This document shows, in pieces, positions 11,191 to 23,960 of a DNA stretch of 64,000 bases. Under the pieces are notes generated by a model. It saw nothing but the letters and a program-made list of their open reading frames with translations, was not told the DNA's origin and did not search any database. Positions within the stretch are counted from its first letter, which is position 1, and each line of letters opens with the position of its first letter. The stretch comes from Apoderus coryli (lineage: Eukaryota; Arthropoda; Insecta; Coleoptera; Attelabidae), in contig OU452214.1 in assembly GCA_911728435.2 (NCBI GenBank), positions 8,806,105 through 8,870,104 on the forward strand, written 5' to 3'. The translations under genes and the position numbers were made by a program.

Positions 11191-11700
11191 AATGAAAAAA
11201 AAAAAATGAATAGGCACCAAATATAAATAATATGTATATATAAATTTGCTTCTATTTTCGCTAAAATAATGATACGACTATGCCGCCAAACTTATAGATG
11301 TATGCCGCCGAAAGTTTTTTTACGATTTCAATTAACATCAAAAATTCTATAACTTATACCTTGCCAGCTCTTAGACTATAACTCCTTTCATTCCATCCTG
11401 TATTTTACTAACAAATGCAAATGGTTGTAGTATGTTCCAGTATAGTATTATGTTGTATTATAGAAAGGGAGAGCTCATACGCGTAATGAAAATTGTTAAT
11501 TAGTAAAATTACAGCCGACGTTAGTCTTAATTAAAAAGACATAGTGAATGGAACATGTAGGGTAGTCTACTGTACTATTACTAATTATACGAAAAAGAAC
11601 TAGTTAATTTCCTGCTACTAAAGTATATTATACAGTTCAATTACACAATTAGGCGACCGACGACGGGTAATAATTAATTTTGCACAGTGAAAGTGAAGCT
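11191..11700. other. AT-rich spacer
   Basis: No coding or repeat structure is recognised. Confidence 0.35.
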
Positions 11701-11905
11701 TAGACACAGCCACAAAATATGCTATAGTGGGTATTGCTCTCTGCGCCAGCACATAGAACCACAATATTTGAGAGGTTATTTTCTTTCTGTATTTGTGCTG
11801 TTTACAACCAGATTCCCGACAGCCTTAAAAGTTTGTCTTTAATAAGTTTCAGAAAGCGTATATTTTACTCTTTTTATTTTGTTTCCATACATTATACGAG
11901 AGTTG
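11700..11905 (+). pseudogene. C-terminal fragment of a LINE ORF2
   Basis: The translation contains APAHRTTIFERLFSF, AVYNQIPDSLKSLS and FRKRIF, the pattern found at the extreme C-terminus of jockey/CR1-type ORF2 proteins. Nothing else of the element is kept. It directly abuts the mariner relic. Confidence 0.6.
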
Positions 11906-11924
11906 CCTTCTATATTTCGGGATT

Positions 11925-12765
11925 AGAGACCAAAAACAAATATTTCATCGAAAATCACTTTGCTGTTTTTCAAAATATTCCTCATGAAGATCTATACACT
12001 TTTGCATGCGTTTGAACCAATTGTCGAAGCACTTTTGCCACTCTGATTGAGGTATCTCCAAAACATGCATTCTGAATGCAGCAACCGCTTCTTCAAGTGT
12101 CGAAAAACGTTGACCTCTCAATTTGTTTTTTACGTACGGGAATCAAAAGAAGTCATTCGGTGCCAAGTCAGGATTAGACGGCGGATGACTCATCAAATCG
12201 ATGTTTTGGGTGCTTAAAAATGCAGTTGTTTGAGCCGATGTGTGAGAGCTCGCATTGTCGTGGTGAAGAGTGATCCGTCTTCGGCGGTTGATTTTCCTGA
12301 TTTCTTGGAAGACAACTGGCAAACAAATGATTGTGTACCACTCAGAATTGACTGTTCTGCGTTGTTCTAGTGGTACGGTTCCGACGTCAAGTTTTTCCGA
12401 AAAAACAGGCTACCATTTGCTTGGAAGTGCTTCGTGCGCGAACAACTTTTGTTGGATTTGGCTCATCTTGAAACTACCATACAGTCGACTGTTGTTTACT
12501 CTCGGGCTCGATACGCATAAATCCACGATTCATAACCTATCACGATGTCATAGACGTGTTGCAAGGCACCGCGATCGTATTTTTTGAGCATTTCTTTCGA
12601 CCAATCGACACCAGCCTTTTTTTGAGCGATTGACAAATTGTGTGGGATCCAACGTGAACAAATTTTTTTGACAGTCAAATGTTTATGCAATATTGAATGT
12701 ATGCTGGTCTCACTAATGCCTAAGGTTGTCTCAATCTCTTGATAGGTCACATGATGGTATTCAGG
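11925..12765 (-). pseudogene. mariner transposase, 3' half (split by a LINE)
   Basis: Leftward frames give TYQEIETTLGISETSIHSIL (second helix-turn-helix), CSRWIPHNLSIAQKKAGVDW, then VIGYESWIYAY, where the first catalytic Asp of the usual GDESW is Tyr. Further on are LHHDNASSHTSAQTTAF with the second Asp and PDLAPNDF with the third Asp of a DD34D set. Frameshifts follow the first catalytic box. The other half of the gene lies at 14380-14620, beyond the inserted LINE. The lost Asp and breaks show it is inactive. Confidence 0.85.
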
Positions 12766-14378
12766 AGTAGTTTTCCTTCCTGGTACACATCGAATTTAAT
12801 TGCAAATATGAAGAAAATAGAAAAAATATTTAATAAGTTCAAGAAGACTCATAGTGAGGTTTTGTACCAACAATTTGCAACTCTTAGATCTAGATTAAAA
12901 TTAGATATAAAAACTGCGTATATGTCATATATTAGTAATGTGGAAAACAGTATAAAACATAATCCCAAAGAGTTTTGGAGATTTTTTCACTGTAAACGTA
13001 AGTCTACACGATTGCCGGGTGTTATGACTTTTGGGGACGATGAATATAGTGATCCGCAGGGCGTTGTCGATGCATTCGGAACCTTTTTCCAGGGTGTATT
13101 TATTAACTCCTCGAACGCGGATTCTGGTCATGATTGTCCTTATGTTGATTCGTTTTCGATTGAATCAGTTACTGAGGATGAAATATTAAAAGCATGCAGA
13201 AGGCGCAGTAACAGGATGACATCAGGTCCGGATGGTCTTCCATCTTTCTTTGTAAATGACTGTATGCAGGTTCTGGTTGGGCCGCTGTGCTTAATATTTA
13301 ACTTGGCCCTTGAAAATAAGGTATTTCCGCAGGAGTGGAAGAGGTCTAAGGTTGTTCCTATTCTGAAGTCGGGTGACAGGTCTGTGATTGATAACTATCG
13401 CCCGATTTCCATTCTGTCGAATTTTGCAAAAATTTTTTATTCTGTACTATATGATCGTATTTATAGTTTTGTTAGAAATCAGATTGCCACTGTACAACAT
13501 GGTTTCTTTTCCCATAGATCTACTGTGTCTAATCTAGCGGTTCTTTCTGAAAATGTTTCTGAGGTTTTAGATCGTGGAGGCCAAATTGATGTAATATATA
13601 CAGATTTCACTAAGGCATTTGACAGAATGGATCACGGCATTTTGATGCGAAAATTTGACCAGTTTGGTTTTGTTTTAAACCTAAAATTGTTTCTTCAGTC
13701 ATACTTGAAAAATAGACCTCAGTATGTACTACGGTTTTCTGGTTAGGAATTGCAGTACTTTAGCTACGTGCGCTCTAAACTGGAATATGGGTCACTGATA
13801 TGGTATCCATATTATGTGACTCATAAAAATATGGTCGAAAAAGTGCAACGTAGATTTTTGAAGTACTTAATGTATATAGAGGATGGTCATTATCCTCCAA
13901 GGGGTACTGACTACCAATTAATGACAGATCGATTTGAGATACCAAGTCTTGAACTTAGAAGGAAAATAAATTCGTTGCGATTTCTTTACAGTTTAGTTCA
14001 CTCCAATATAGATTGTTCCCACTTGCTTTCAAGAATTAATTTCAACGTTCCAAGGCAGCATATAAGGTCCAGTACAACATTTTATTGAGGTTATGCTAGG
14101 ACGAATCTTATGTTGAGATCTCCTATTTCTATTTGTACCAGAAACTACAATCTTATGTGTAAATATTGTGATATTTTTTCGTGTAGAAATTATGGATTGT
14201 GCCATGTCTCATGTTACTGATTAGTATTACCATTAAGAGCCAGTTTTCTTTTTATTTTAATTTAAGTTTATTTTTTTTTTTGTGGTTTTACCGTTTTGGA
14301 ATTATTATTATTTTGTCCTGTAATTGGCTTCGCTGTTGGACAATAAATGCTATTATTATTATTACTATTATTATTATG
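12766..14378 (+). mobile_element. LINE inserted into the mariner; RT catalytic box deleted
   Basis: The ORF to 13746 carries the pre-RT linker, then RMTSGPDGLPSFFVNDC, VVPILKSGDRSVIDNYRP and YTDFTKAFDRMDHG. It is cut at 13746 and the next ORF (13750-14088) resumes with SYVRSKLEYGSLIWYPYY and EDGHYPPRGTDYQL. The palm segment that should hold the FADD/YADD box is therefore missing by internal deletion. The 3' end is an ATT-type microsatellite (14346-14378), typical of CR1/jockey relatives. The 5' end is truncated. Confidence 0.85.
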
Positions 14379-14810
14379 ACGATCTTGCAATATCAGTTCG
14401 CGCACATCATCAATTGTTTTCGGAACAACAACTGATTTTGAACGACCTTCACGAAATTCGTCGATTGAATTCACCATACCATCTATAAACACTGATCCTT
14501 GATGGAGCTTCATCGCCAAAAATTAAATTAGGTTCATCCATGCACTGTTGCTGAGTTAATCCACGTCGAAAGTTGTAAAAAATAATCGCACGAAAATGTT
14601 CACGATTTAATTCCATTTTTGGGCCGAGATGAATCTTTTAAGTTACTGTAAACAACACAAATAGCGTTCTGAGTACGTATAACCTCAAAAATGTCCAACT
14701 TTACGATAGAGCTGTCAGTTGCCAGATTGCAACACCAGGGTTGCCAAATCTCAAAAGTTTCGAGAAAATGAAAGTAAAAGATACCACACAATTGTTTAGT
14801 GCGATATTAT
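14379..14810 (-). pseudogene. mariner transposase, 5' half
   Basis: Starting at the ATG at 14616-14614 the antisense frames give NREHFRAIIFYN, RGLTQQQCMDEPNLIFG, then EFREGRSKSVVVPKTIDDVR and ELILQDRH, the mariner N-terminal helix-turn-helix region. The reading breaks off exactly where the 11925-12765 piece begins, so the two were contiguous before the LINE landed. Sequence beyond 14620 would be 5' untranslated region and TIR. Confidence 0.85.
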
Positions 14811-15115
14811 ATATATTATGGTCCTTGTTTGACTAATATTGATGAGAACAGCATTCAGCTCATGCAAAATTCATGCACACGGCTTGTACCTATGTGGAAT
14901 GCAACAACGTCGGATCTTTCATTCACTAATTTTGTTTAATAAAATCATCAGAAGGAAAAAGCCGAAATACTTATTTTGGCCAGCTGTAAAACAATTGGTT
15001 TAAGCTAAAATATAAGTTAAATTTAGGTTAAGTAAGGAAGCACTGCTTCATTTTTACCTTTTGTAAAAATGTCTTTTTTTACATAAAGTCTTTATTATTA
15101 TTATTAAAAATCACC
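14811..15115 (+). pseudogene. 3' end of another LINE
   Basis: A short frame reads QLMQNSCTRLVPMWN, resembling the ORF2 C-terminal region, and the segment ends with ataaagtctttattattatt, the same kind of microsatellite tail seen on the other LINEs here. Only about 300 bp remain. Confidence 0.45.
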
Positions 15116-15530
15116 CAATCATGTCAACATTTAACTGATAACACCACTCAAGTATGTTTTCAATCACTATGACACACCACCACAATTTCTGAAATTGACA
15201 GCGATATTATTATGTACTTAAATATTTTTACAAAAATAAAAATACAGTACTGTGTTTACAAACTGAAATCTATAATTATTTTTAGTCAGGATCTGACTTT
15301 TATCCTATAATGGCGGCGTCATACGTCACAGTTTGAAATTACTTGGTTCAAAGTGCCAATATGGACTCGGCATGCTGTAGGTACTTATTATGCTGTGGTT
15401 CTGTAGAAAATAACATTGTTTACATAGATTGCTTTTTGTTGAAAGTCGAATAATTATTTTTGCGAAATTAGGTAGGTACTGGAAAAAGCTTAAATAAAAT
15501 TACAATAAAAATACATACATCGTCTCCACT
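15116..15530. other. AT-rich spacer
   Basis: No gene is seen. A dispersed non-coding repeat is possible but not demonstrable from this window. Confidence 0.3.
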
Positions 15531-15565
15531 AATGGAATTGTATTAAGATTCCTTTATAAAAGGGG

Positions 15566-15595
15566 ACATGTTTCGGAGTCCCGCTCCATCATCAG
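15566..15595 (-). ncRNA. Hammerhead-like core motif 2
   Basis: Minus-strand reading: CTGATGA, extra T, hairpin GGAG/CTCC, then GAAACATGTC. Same architecture as the copies at 6070 and 25206/25568, with a different stem II sequence, so the structure is conserved while the stem varies. A GUC precedes the predicted cleavage point. Stem I pairing is poor. Confidence 0.35.
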
Positions 15596-15599
15596 CGTA

Positions 15600-16855
15600 A
15601 AAGGCAACAACATAAATTCTTAAACATAAATAACTATGGTCTTACAAAAGAGAAACAGTAACCAAACAATATACAAACCTTAAACTTATATCTTAAGTAT
15701 TAAAAATTGTAAAAAACAGACATACGGGCAAGGCCCTTGACAGACCGAGTTGGAATTTAATAATTAAGGAAGACAAAGCATAAATACAGCTTAAATAAAA
15801 TCCTACCTTGTTAGACGTCGAGAAACAGCTTTCCACCATTACCGGTTCACTGGTATGACAATTAAATCACTGCAGCACGATGTTGCATGAGAAAAAGGAA
15901 ATTTGGAGAGTCGAATTAGTACTTTTCACTTTTTCCGTGACCGACTTGTCCGTTTTTCGTACGCCGCTTCAATGCGCAAGCCCTCTTCCCGATAGGATAC
16001 AAAATACAGCAGTTTCCAGCATATATTTTAATTTTAAGAAAGCAATTAAGAAACGATACATATTACTGCTGTAATTTTACGTCCGAAGGCATGTTCAAAT
16101 GTATAACCAATAATTAGAAAATAACAAGATCTACGGAGATCAATCACTTCGTTAATGAAAGCAATTATTACAGATATGCTGAGCGAAAGTGTGCAGTATC
16201 AGGCGTTGACAAATAGTAGATATAGGGTAGAAAAAAATGAGACTTTGTAAGTAGTTGGATTGGAGTTAATAACATACGACACAAAATTTCTGGACCATGG
16301 GCGTCCGTGAAAACTCTAAAAACACCGATTTTTTTTCAAGTACTGTAGAATGTTTACATTTTAATATGTCCATGATAAGGAGATTCATTAATTTGGCAGT
16401 TTACGTCCACTTACGTGCAAATGTGCACTTATTGAGCAACCGTCACTGGTATTTGCTGATATATGTGATATATATGATGTTACAAGTCAAAAAAAATCAC
16501 TTACTAAGGTAAGTTCTAAGGAATTTCAAATTCTTTATTAATCTCTAGTAATGAACTACATAACAAACAATGTTTTACATTTTTCCACACATTACTGTAC
16601 ACATTAGGATCCGATGATATTTCTCTCTCTTTTTCCCATCCTCGTATTCCAATACTCTTGTATTTACTATCGGTATTCGCTGACTGGGGCTTCGGTGATT
16701 GTTACTATTTTCCCTTTGTTTACCTAAAAATGTAAAGTGTAAAGTTTTAGGTTAATTTATAAATCATTGTTTCCTTACAAACCTATCGTTGATGGCTTCT
16801 TCTCGATGGGGACTCCTATTGCATATTGTTGCTAAGAATTATCCTACTATTAAAT
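15600..16855. other. Non-coding stretch downstream of the motif
   Basis: No gene is recognised. The 64- and 71-codon ORFs at 15880 and 16297 have no recognisable features. The first 250 bases may belong to the repeat that carries the hammerhead-like motif. Confidence 0.35.
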
Positions 16856-16857
16856 AA

Positions 16858-18660
16858 ATAAATTAATCATTTATTGCACAAACATAAAATACATACATTG
16901 CGATATTACAATCTGTAATCCATCTATCCAACTTTGTGCAAAAGGTAAGAGATTTGGCTCAAGGCCATTCTTCCACTCTACCTATATTTCCAACATAACT
17001 AATTAATTCACAATAAAAACAATAAAATAGCAAAATAAAACAAAAACAGTTCAATTACATTACATTAAAAAACAAAATAGAGCAGCAGTCTCAATTAAAC
17101 AACTTTTCCTTTAAATTATCTTGAAATTGCCTAAATGGCAATTGCAGTAAGTCACAGTACCTGTTCAATAAATATGGCGCAGCATATGAAAAGCAGCACT
17201 CAAATCTACTACCAGAATGCTGCGGTATGGTAAAATAGTCAAAACGTATAGGTATTCACATTATGCACACTTGATCGCCGCCTTAATAATTCAAGATACT
17301 TGGGAGTCTTCGAAGTGTAAATCCTGTACAGCATCATCATATACAAATATTCAGTCCTAAGATTGATCCTAGGTTCATGCAGTTGAATCAACAAAGGTGA
17401 TATATGAGCCCGGTAAGGAACGTTACAAACAAATCTAACACAAGCGTTTTGAATTCTTTGAATTTTGTTTTGATTAAAGTTAGACAGAAAACGATAGTAC
17501 ACTTGCGAACAGTACTCTATATGCGCCGATATATATCAGCGACTTAACGAGCTTCAACTTAGTTCCTTCGTCCAGAATATGTTTCAAATGATGGAATGAC
17601 CTAAGCCTGAAAAAACATTTTTTATATATAGAAGAACAGTGCGACCCAAATTTGAGATTGTCGTCAATAATAACTCCAAGGTTACGAGCACTTGAAACCC
17701 ACTGAACAGCAACGCCATCAACGAAAACCCTATGATTCTGCTTAATATTGTTACAGTTCCGTTCATTGCCAAAACACAAAGCAAGCGGGCTAATTCGGAG
17801 TCCATTGTCCTTGCACCAAATAGAAAACATCTCTAAATCACTATTAACAGTCACCAAAGCATTCTCCACTTCACTAAAGTGAAAAGGCAAGTAGAACTGC
17901 ACATCATCCGCATACATATGAAGCTGCAGTTTTTGAGTTTGAAATCCGACATCAAATGCAAAAAATTGAAAAGTTAATAGGTCCCAGGATGCTACCCTGA
18001 GGAACCCCGCCCGATGTCCCCCAAATTCAACTTAACTCGCTGTCTTCTATTAAATAGATAGCTTTCGAACCACTTCACGGATTCAACATCGAAGCCCAGA
18101 TATCTCAATTTCTCCAGAAGCATATCGAAGTTAACCAAGTCAAAAGCCTTACTTTGGTCTAATAAAATTAGGACAACAGATTGAGACTTGTCTAGAGCAC
18201 GTGACAAGTCATCCACTACCTTCAACAGGGCTGTATTGGCACTATGTTTTTTTCTGAAGCGCGACTGCTCAGAGGGCTGCATAATATGCTGCTGCAAATA
18301 ATTTTGAATTTGATCACACACTAGTCGCTCAAGCATTTTGGAAAGGGCTGGTAAAATATGAATTGGTCGAAGCTCGTTGTAAGAACAGGGTGACTCCACC
18401 TTTGGAATCGGAATGACATCGGCACTCATCCATATGTCTGGAAAGATACCGAAGCTCAACGAGTCATTAAAAAGTTCTGTTACAGCATTAACACAGTAGG
18501 GCATGACTAGATTCAACAATTTGATTTTTATATTATCGACACCATAAGAATTGGATTTAATTTAATTAATCACGTCAGTATTCGTAACTGCATCAAATCG
18601 AAAGCAAGCATTCTGCATGTATTTGTTACAATCGAAAACTGAACCACCGACCATAAAAAA
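16858..18660 (-). pseudogene. Jockey-type LINE relic, antisense
   Basis: Reading leftward from 18519: SADVIPIPKVESPCSYNELRP, IQNYLQQHIMQPSEQSRFRK, VLILLDQSKAFDLVNF, then after a break MYADDVQFYLPF (catalytic box, near 17915), SSARNLGVIIDDNLKF, and a second break to FNQNKIQRIQNACVRFVCNV and HEPRINLRTEYLYM. At least two frame breaks separate the three ORFs. The 3' end lies near 16858 in an A/T-rich tail. Confidence 0.85.
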
Positions 18661-18679
18661 AACTGTCGCTCATTGTTGG

Positions 18680-20282
18680 TTTTATCCAGGTCGCCTTGAT
18701 TTCGAAACTTGCTCGAACATGCCCTGTTCATAAGGCGGGTCCAATTGATAGAGTAACAAATTATCGCCCGATATCTATTCTGTCCAACTTCTCAAAGGTC
18801 TTCGAATCAATTCTTCATGATAAAATCTTTCAACAAATAAAAAATCGGATTATTTTGGAACAACATGGATTTTTTCATAGGCGATCTACTACGACAAATC
18901 TAGTTGAATTCCTACAGGCGGCAATTCCTGCTGTTGGTTTGGGCAAACAGGTCGATGTTGTCTATACAGATTTTTCGAAGGCTTTTGACAAGCTTAACCA
19001 CAATGTAATAAAAAATAAAATGAACGGGATTGGGTTCCATGAGAGCCTAATAACTCTCTTTGACTCAAATTTATCAAATATACGCCAATTTGTTGAGTAT
19101 GGTGGCTTTAGATCTCCTGAGTTCGTGGTCACTAGCGGTGCTCCACAGGGAAGTAACCTGGCTCCACTGATTTTTGCCTTGTACATTAACGACATCGTTC
19201 ACGAGTTCACGAGTCAATGTCTCTTATTCGCGGATGATTTGAAGGTATTTCGGACTATCTCAGAACCTTGTGATTGTAACGCTCTACAGAGCGATCTGAA
19301 TGTTTTGGCAGAATGGTGTGTCGAAAACAATCTACCACTGAATATCAGCAAATGCAAATGTTTAACAATGCCTAAATGCCGTAGTCCACATTAATTCAAT
19401 TATCGGATATACGGTGCTTTCTTAGCTAGATGTGTGCTTACCAGGGATCTTGGGACCACAGTGGATTCTGATCTATCGTGCAATGATCATATAACGGATA
19501 TATGTGGCTGTGCTCTGCGTAGTTTGGGGTTTATACTGAGAGTTACTTCGGGATTTAAAAACATCGATTGTCTTATCGCCCTTTACTATGCTTAGAAGCA
19601 AGCTTGAATATGCCTCAATTGCATGGTCTCCTATATACCAGACCCATATTCTAAAACTTGAGAAAATACTACGCAAATTTTTAAAGCATCTTTGTTATAG
19701 AATTGATGGTCATTTTCCTTCACGAGGTATCGAACATAGACAGCTGCTCGACAGATTTAATGTCGATTCTCTCGAATTCCGGCGAGTGTTCAGTTATCAA
19801 CTATTTCTATTTAAACTGATCAATTCTCTGATTGACTGTCCTCGACTTCTTTCGCAATTAAATTTTAACGCCCCTCAATACCATTCTCGTAACCCCTATT
19901 TATTTTAACCACCCCGATTTCGCCACAATTATGAAGGGAAAACACCACTGACAAGGGCTTGCACGTTATGTAACGGTTGGTTCTTAAATAGACATGTAAA
20001 TTATTTCGGCGGAAGTATTTCCCCCGTTAAACGGGAACTAGGAGAGTATTTAAGGTCAGTCCATTTGTAGATGTTTTTCTGTATCATTGCTGTTGATGAC
20101 GGTTCTAATCTTTCACGTGTATTTAATTTGATTTATAATAATTAATTTATACCATTGCATTGTCATATATATTTTTTTGTATTTTTGTGTTTTGTTTTGA
20201 TATTTCTGGATAATTTATGCATAATATGATTTGTCTTGTAATTGGGCGTAAGCCTGTTAGACATAATAAAGATTATTCTTAA
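18680..20282 (+). pseudogene. LINE relic with intact RT core
   Basis: The 232-codon ORF (18696-19394) runs from CPVHKAGPIDRVTNYRPISI through VVYTDFSKAFDKLNHN, SGAPQGSNLAPLIFA and the catalytic CLLFADDLKVF to NLPLNISKCKCL. A frame change at about 19394 leads to a region with a LGTTVD-like segment, and the ORF at 19588-19908 gives SKLEYASIAWSPIYQ and DGHFPSRGIEHRQL. The 3' end is near 20282. It is related to the LINE at 12766 (shared GHFP/GHYPPRG segment). 5' truncated. Confidence 0.85.
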
Positions 20283-21009
20283 AAGTGAAATGTCCTGTAA
20301 AATCACCGGATTTGGGACACCCTGTTTATTATGAAATTTACAATTTCTTTTAAAATATTGTTATCATTACTGCACAGTGGGTATAATTACTTTTTTAATC
20401 AATCTTCCAATCTACGTGTAGCATGTTCTGTGTGTATTTTGTTGTTTAATTCATCGTTAACAACTAGCTTAATAGCTGTAAATAATAGAGTAGGTAGTTT
20501 GCGTATTATTATTACACTCTATCATTCTGCGAAATCAGCGGGAGAAAGCTATAAAATGCTGGTGAAAACAAGGAAATGAAATTGCGATAAATACCTGCAA
20601 TCTGCAAGAGTGTATTTCCCATTTTAACGGGTTGAATACCAGATCTTCGCCTTTATAAGGAACAGTGCCTTATATATCCAATAGTGGCTATTTAGGTACG
20701 ATAATTTCTCGACCGCGCCAGCCAAACATGCCGTCATTCACCCTCACAGAGGTTGTCCCTCGATGAACTGCAGCGAGTAATATTTCAGAAATTAATCTTT
20801 TCCTCTGTACTGTCGATGAGAAAAATTAGACTAAAAGCTTTTCAAAACGATCGCTCTTATTTGGATGTCATAGATACCAGCGTAAATAAAAGAGACAGTC
20901 TGGTCACTCTGGTCGGTATCGTCTGTTTGGCATTTACAGAGAGAAGCCGCGTATCGGGCATGCAACAATCCAAAATGCCGAGAAAGAAAGATATTTAAAT
21001 TAAGTAGTT
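20283..21009. other. Spacer with a mariner-type end
   Basis: gggacaccctgtttatt at about 20311 is the sort of CACCCTG end used by mariner-like elements in this window, but no partner end is seen. ORFs of about 80 codons here show no known motif. Confidence 0.3.
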
Positions 21010-22560
21010 ATTTTTTAAATTAAAACCATTGGAAAAGGTCCGTTATCATCCCATTACATAAAAAGGGCGACCAGAAAGCCATCGCAAATTATAGGCCAAT
21101 AGCTTTAATAAGCACAGTGTCGACGGTGATTGAGAAACTTGTGGCCGAGAGAATTTTTGAATTTTTAAGCCAGTGTGATGTGTTAAGCGGTTGTCAGCAC
21201 GGATTTAGACAAGGTTTTTCCACTGAAACTTGCACCGTCGAATTTGTTCAACAGGTTCATGATCTGATTGATAAGGGCTCCCATGTAGTGGCTCTTTTAT
21301 TCAATTTGTCCAGCGCATTTGACGTTGTTGATAGAGACTTTCTATGCCAAAAATTAGAACAAGTTGGCATACGTGGACCGATCAATCAGTGGATACATTC
21401 TTATTTGAAGGACCGAAAAATCGCGGTTAAAATTGAATCTGTTGTATCAGACTTCTTAAATGTTGATCTGGACACTCCTCAGGGAAGTATACTGGGCCCA
21501 TTGCTATTTTTACTTTATATTAACGATCTTCCTGCAAATATCACACACGGTTTTCAGTACATGTATGCTGATGACACCATTCTTTTATTATCTGACAGGG
21601 ATCCTGAAATTCTAAAACATAAGATAAATGTCACGCTCGATGAGTTTCGAGTGTGGTGTCGGAGTAACAGGCTGATGATCAACTTTGACAAAACAGTTGC
21701 TATACACTTTAATAAGTTCAGAACATTGGATCTCAACATAAACTTTGATCATATCCATCTTCCTCTATCAGATTCTGCTAAACTGCTAGGAGTTTTTGTT
21801 GATCCGGATTTCAGCTGGGTAACGCATATAGACCACTTTTGTAAAAAACTTAATACGTCTTTATATATTATTAATTCGCTGAAGACTTGCATGAATGTGC
21901 ATGTCTTACTTTCAATATATTATGCATTGATCTATTCAGCAATTGCGTATGGTATAGTGGTCTGGGGCAGGTCTAGTATGATTGACAGAGTGTTTATACT
22001 ACAAAAACGAGCAGTGCGTTGCATTTTTAATATTCCTTTTAGGGGAGGCTTTTAAACAAAATCGTTTGCTCACAGTGTCATCTATTTACCTATGTAAAAC
22101 GCTCTGTCATATTTACAAAAATAAAGATGGCGCGCGTACGTGTGGAGACAACCACGAGTATTCCACTAGGGGAAGGGACCGATTGTGCTTGCCTCGTCCC
22201 AAACACGAATTTTACAAAAAGTCACCAAAATACGCGGGCTACCAATGTTATAATCTCGTGCCCGAGGACGTCAAGGGTTGCCTAACTGAGACACAATTTA
22301 AAAGAAAATTAAAGCTGTATTTGATTGATAACGTGTTCTACAGCTTTCAGGAGTTTGTTGATACTAATAGACGGTAGTTTTTTTTAGCGATTGTAATTGT
22401 TCATTTGTTTGTTTATTTGTTGTTTATTTATTTTATTTTTTTCTCTGAATGTTATTATGAGTGTTTTTATTTTAAACATTATTCTTTACATATTGACATG
22501 TCTATGTACAGAAATGTACAATTTATGACTGAAATAAAGAAATTTGAATTTGAAATTTGA
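21010..22560 (+). pseudogene. Jockey-type LINE, long RT ORF then one break
   Basis: Coding similarity begins near 21030 with a PLHKKGDQKAIANYRPIAL segment. The 312-codon ORF (21117-22055) holds LFNLSSAFDVVDRDFL, DTPQGSILGPLLFLLYINDL and the catalytic MYADDTILLLSD, then LLGVFVDPDFSWVTHI and an AYGIVVWG box. A frameshift near 22030-22055 leads to the C-terminal ORF (to 22377). The 3' end is a TTTGAAATTTGAA-type tail near 22560. This is one of the better-preserved RTs here; 5' truncated. Confidence 0.85.
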
Positions 22561-23960
22561 AAATTTTATTCCTTTTACACAAAATTATTGATGTTTGATT
22601 TTCAACAAACTATTAACTACTAAACAAATGTAACAAAGATATACAATTATTAAGTTTTTAGAAGATGTTCAAATTGTTGCCCTTGTACTTCAATACATTT
22701 TTCCATTCTCCTTCTTAATGATTAACGGCATCTTTGAAATATTCCTGGGTTATTACGAAATATATCTGCCGATTCCATAATTCTTATCCATAATTGTTCT
22801 TCATTATGTATTTCTACTGCATAAACTTCATTTTGAATAAATCCCCAAAATGAAAAATCGAGGGGATTAAGGTCGGGACTACGAGCTGGCCAGGGTACAG
22901 GCCCCCCTCAACCAATCCACGTATTTCCAAATCTCCTGTCCAAATATTCCCTTGCCAGTCGAGAAAAGTGAGCTGGCGCCCCATCATGCATGTAATACAT
23001 TCTTCCAATAATGGCCAATGGGACATCCTCTAATAATGTGTTTAAATCATTCTCCAAGAAATTTCGATACAGTCAATCGATTGGGCAATCAAAATGGGCC
23101 AATTAAGTAATTGTCGATTATACCTGCCCACACATTAATAGAAAACCCATAGTGGTGACTTCGAATTACAGTTTGATGAGGAGTTTCCTCACTCCAATGG
23201 TGCATGTTATGTAGGTTCAGAATACCATCACGACTATAACCCGCTCCATCAGTAAACAAGATTGATCAAATAATGTTTTTTCTTTGGGTTTGCAACCATT
23301 CGCAAAAATGTCCACGAGGAAAAAGGTCATGTTCCAATAGTGAGTGAATTTTTTGGAAATGATATGCGCGAAGGAGTTGTTCTTTGAAAATTTGTTTAAC
23401 TGATTCACTGTTAAGGTTTCGCATCGCTGAACTTGTTTTCCTGGTGCTTGTTCTCGGATTATTTCTACCATTCGTAAAACAGTTTCTTCGTTTCGCACAG
23501 TGCGACGAGTTCTGGAAACCCCACTAATCAATTTTGGTTTTCTAAAACAGCCATCTTCTCCCAAACGCCTATGCACATCAATAAATGTTTCTGTATCTTT
23601 CTCGATAGATACGTTGAGCTTCGTAAGTATTTGATCTAGCTTCGCCGTAACACATAAAAGTGAAGTGAACCATTTTTGAAAGCAATTTTTAATAATTAGT
23701 GAGAAAACCAATTAAAAACTTAATCAAGAACACAAAATGCCTTTAACAGTTATTAGATTAGTTTGACAAGTGTCATTATTACACATTATTTCATTTTTAT
23801 TTATCATTGTTTTTGCAAAGGTTACTTTGGCGCTTTTTGAATAATTTGCGTGCATTGTCGGCTTTTAGATGCATTTGTACTGGAACCATTGCTTCTAGCG
23901 ACTTGCACAAGGTATACCTTTCTTAAGTATAAAAGAAGTGATAACAATTTTTTTCAGTCG
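22561..23960 (-). pseudogene. mariner-like transposase relic
   Basis: Leftward frames give IIKNCFQKWFTSLLCVTAKL-like N-terminal sequence, then QAPGKQVQRCETLTVN, FSKNNSFAHIISKKFT, VDIFANGCKPKEKTLF and RVIVVMVF, then in other frames YYMHDGAPAHFS and a WPARSPDLNPLDF-like box near 22900. This is the family with an EEVW/GxPVxWPARSPDL signature common in insects. Several frameshifts are present; the C-terminus lies near 22680. Confidence 0.65.

Noticed and set aside
12270..12587. 105-codon plus-strand ORF
   Set aside because: It is the reverse strand of the mariner transposase.
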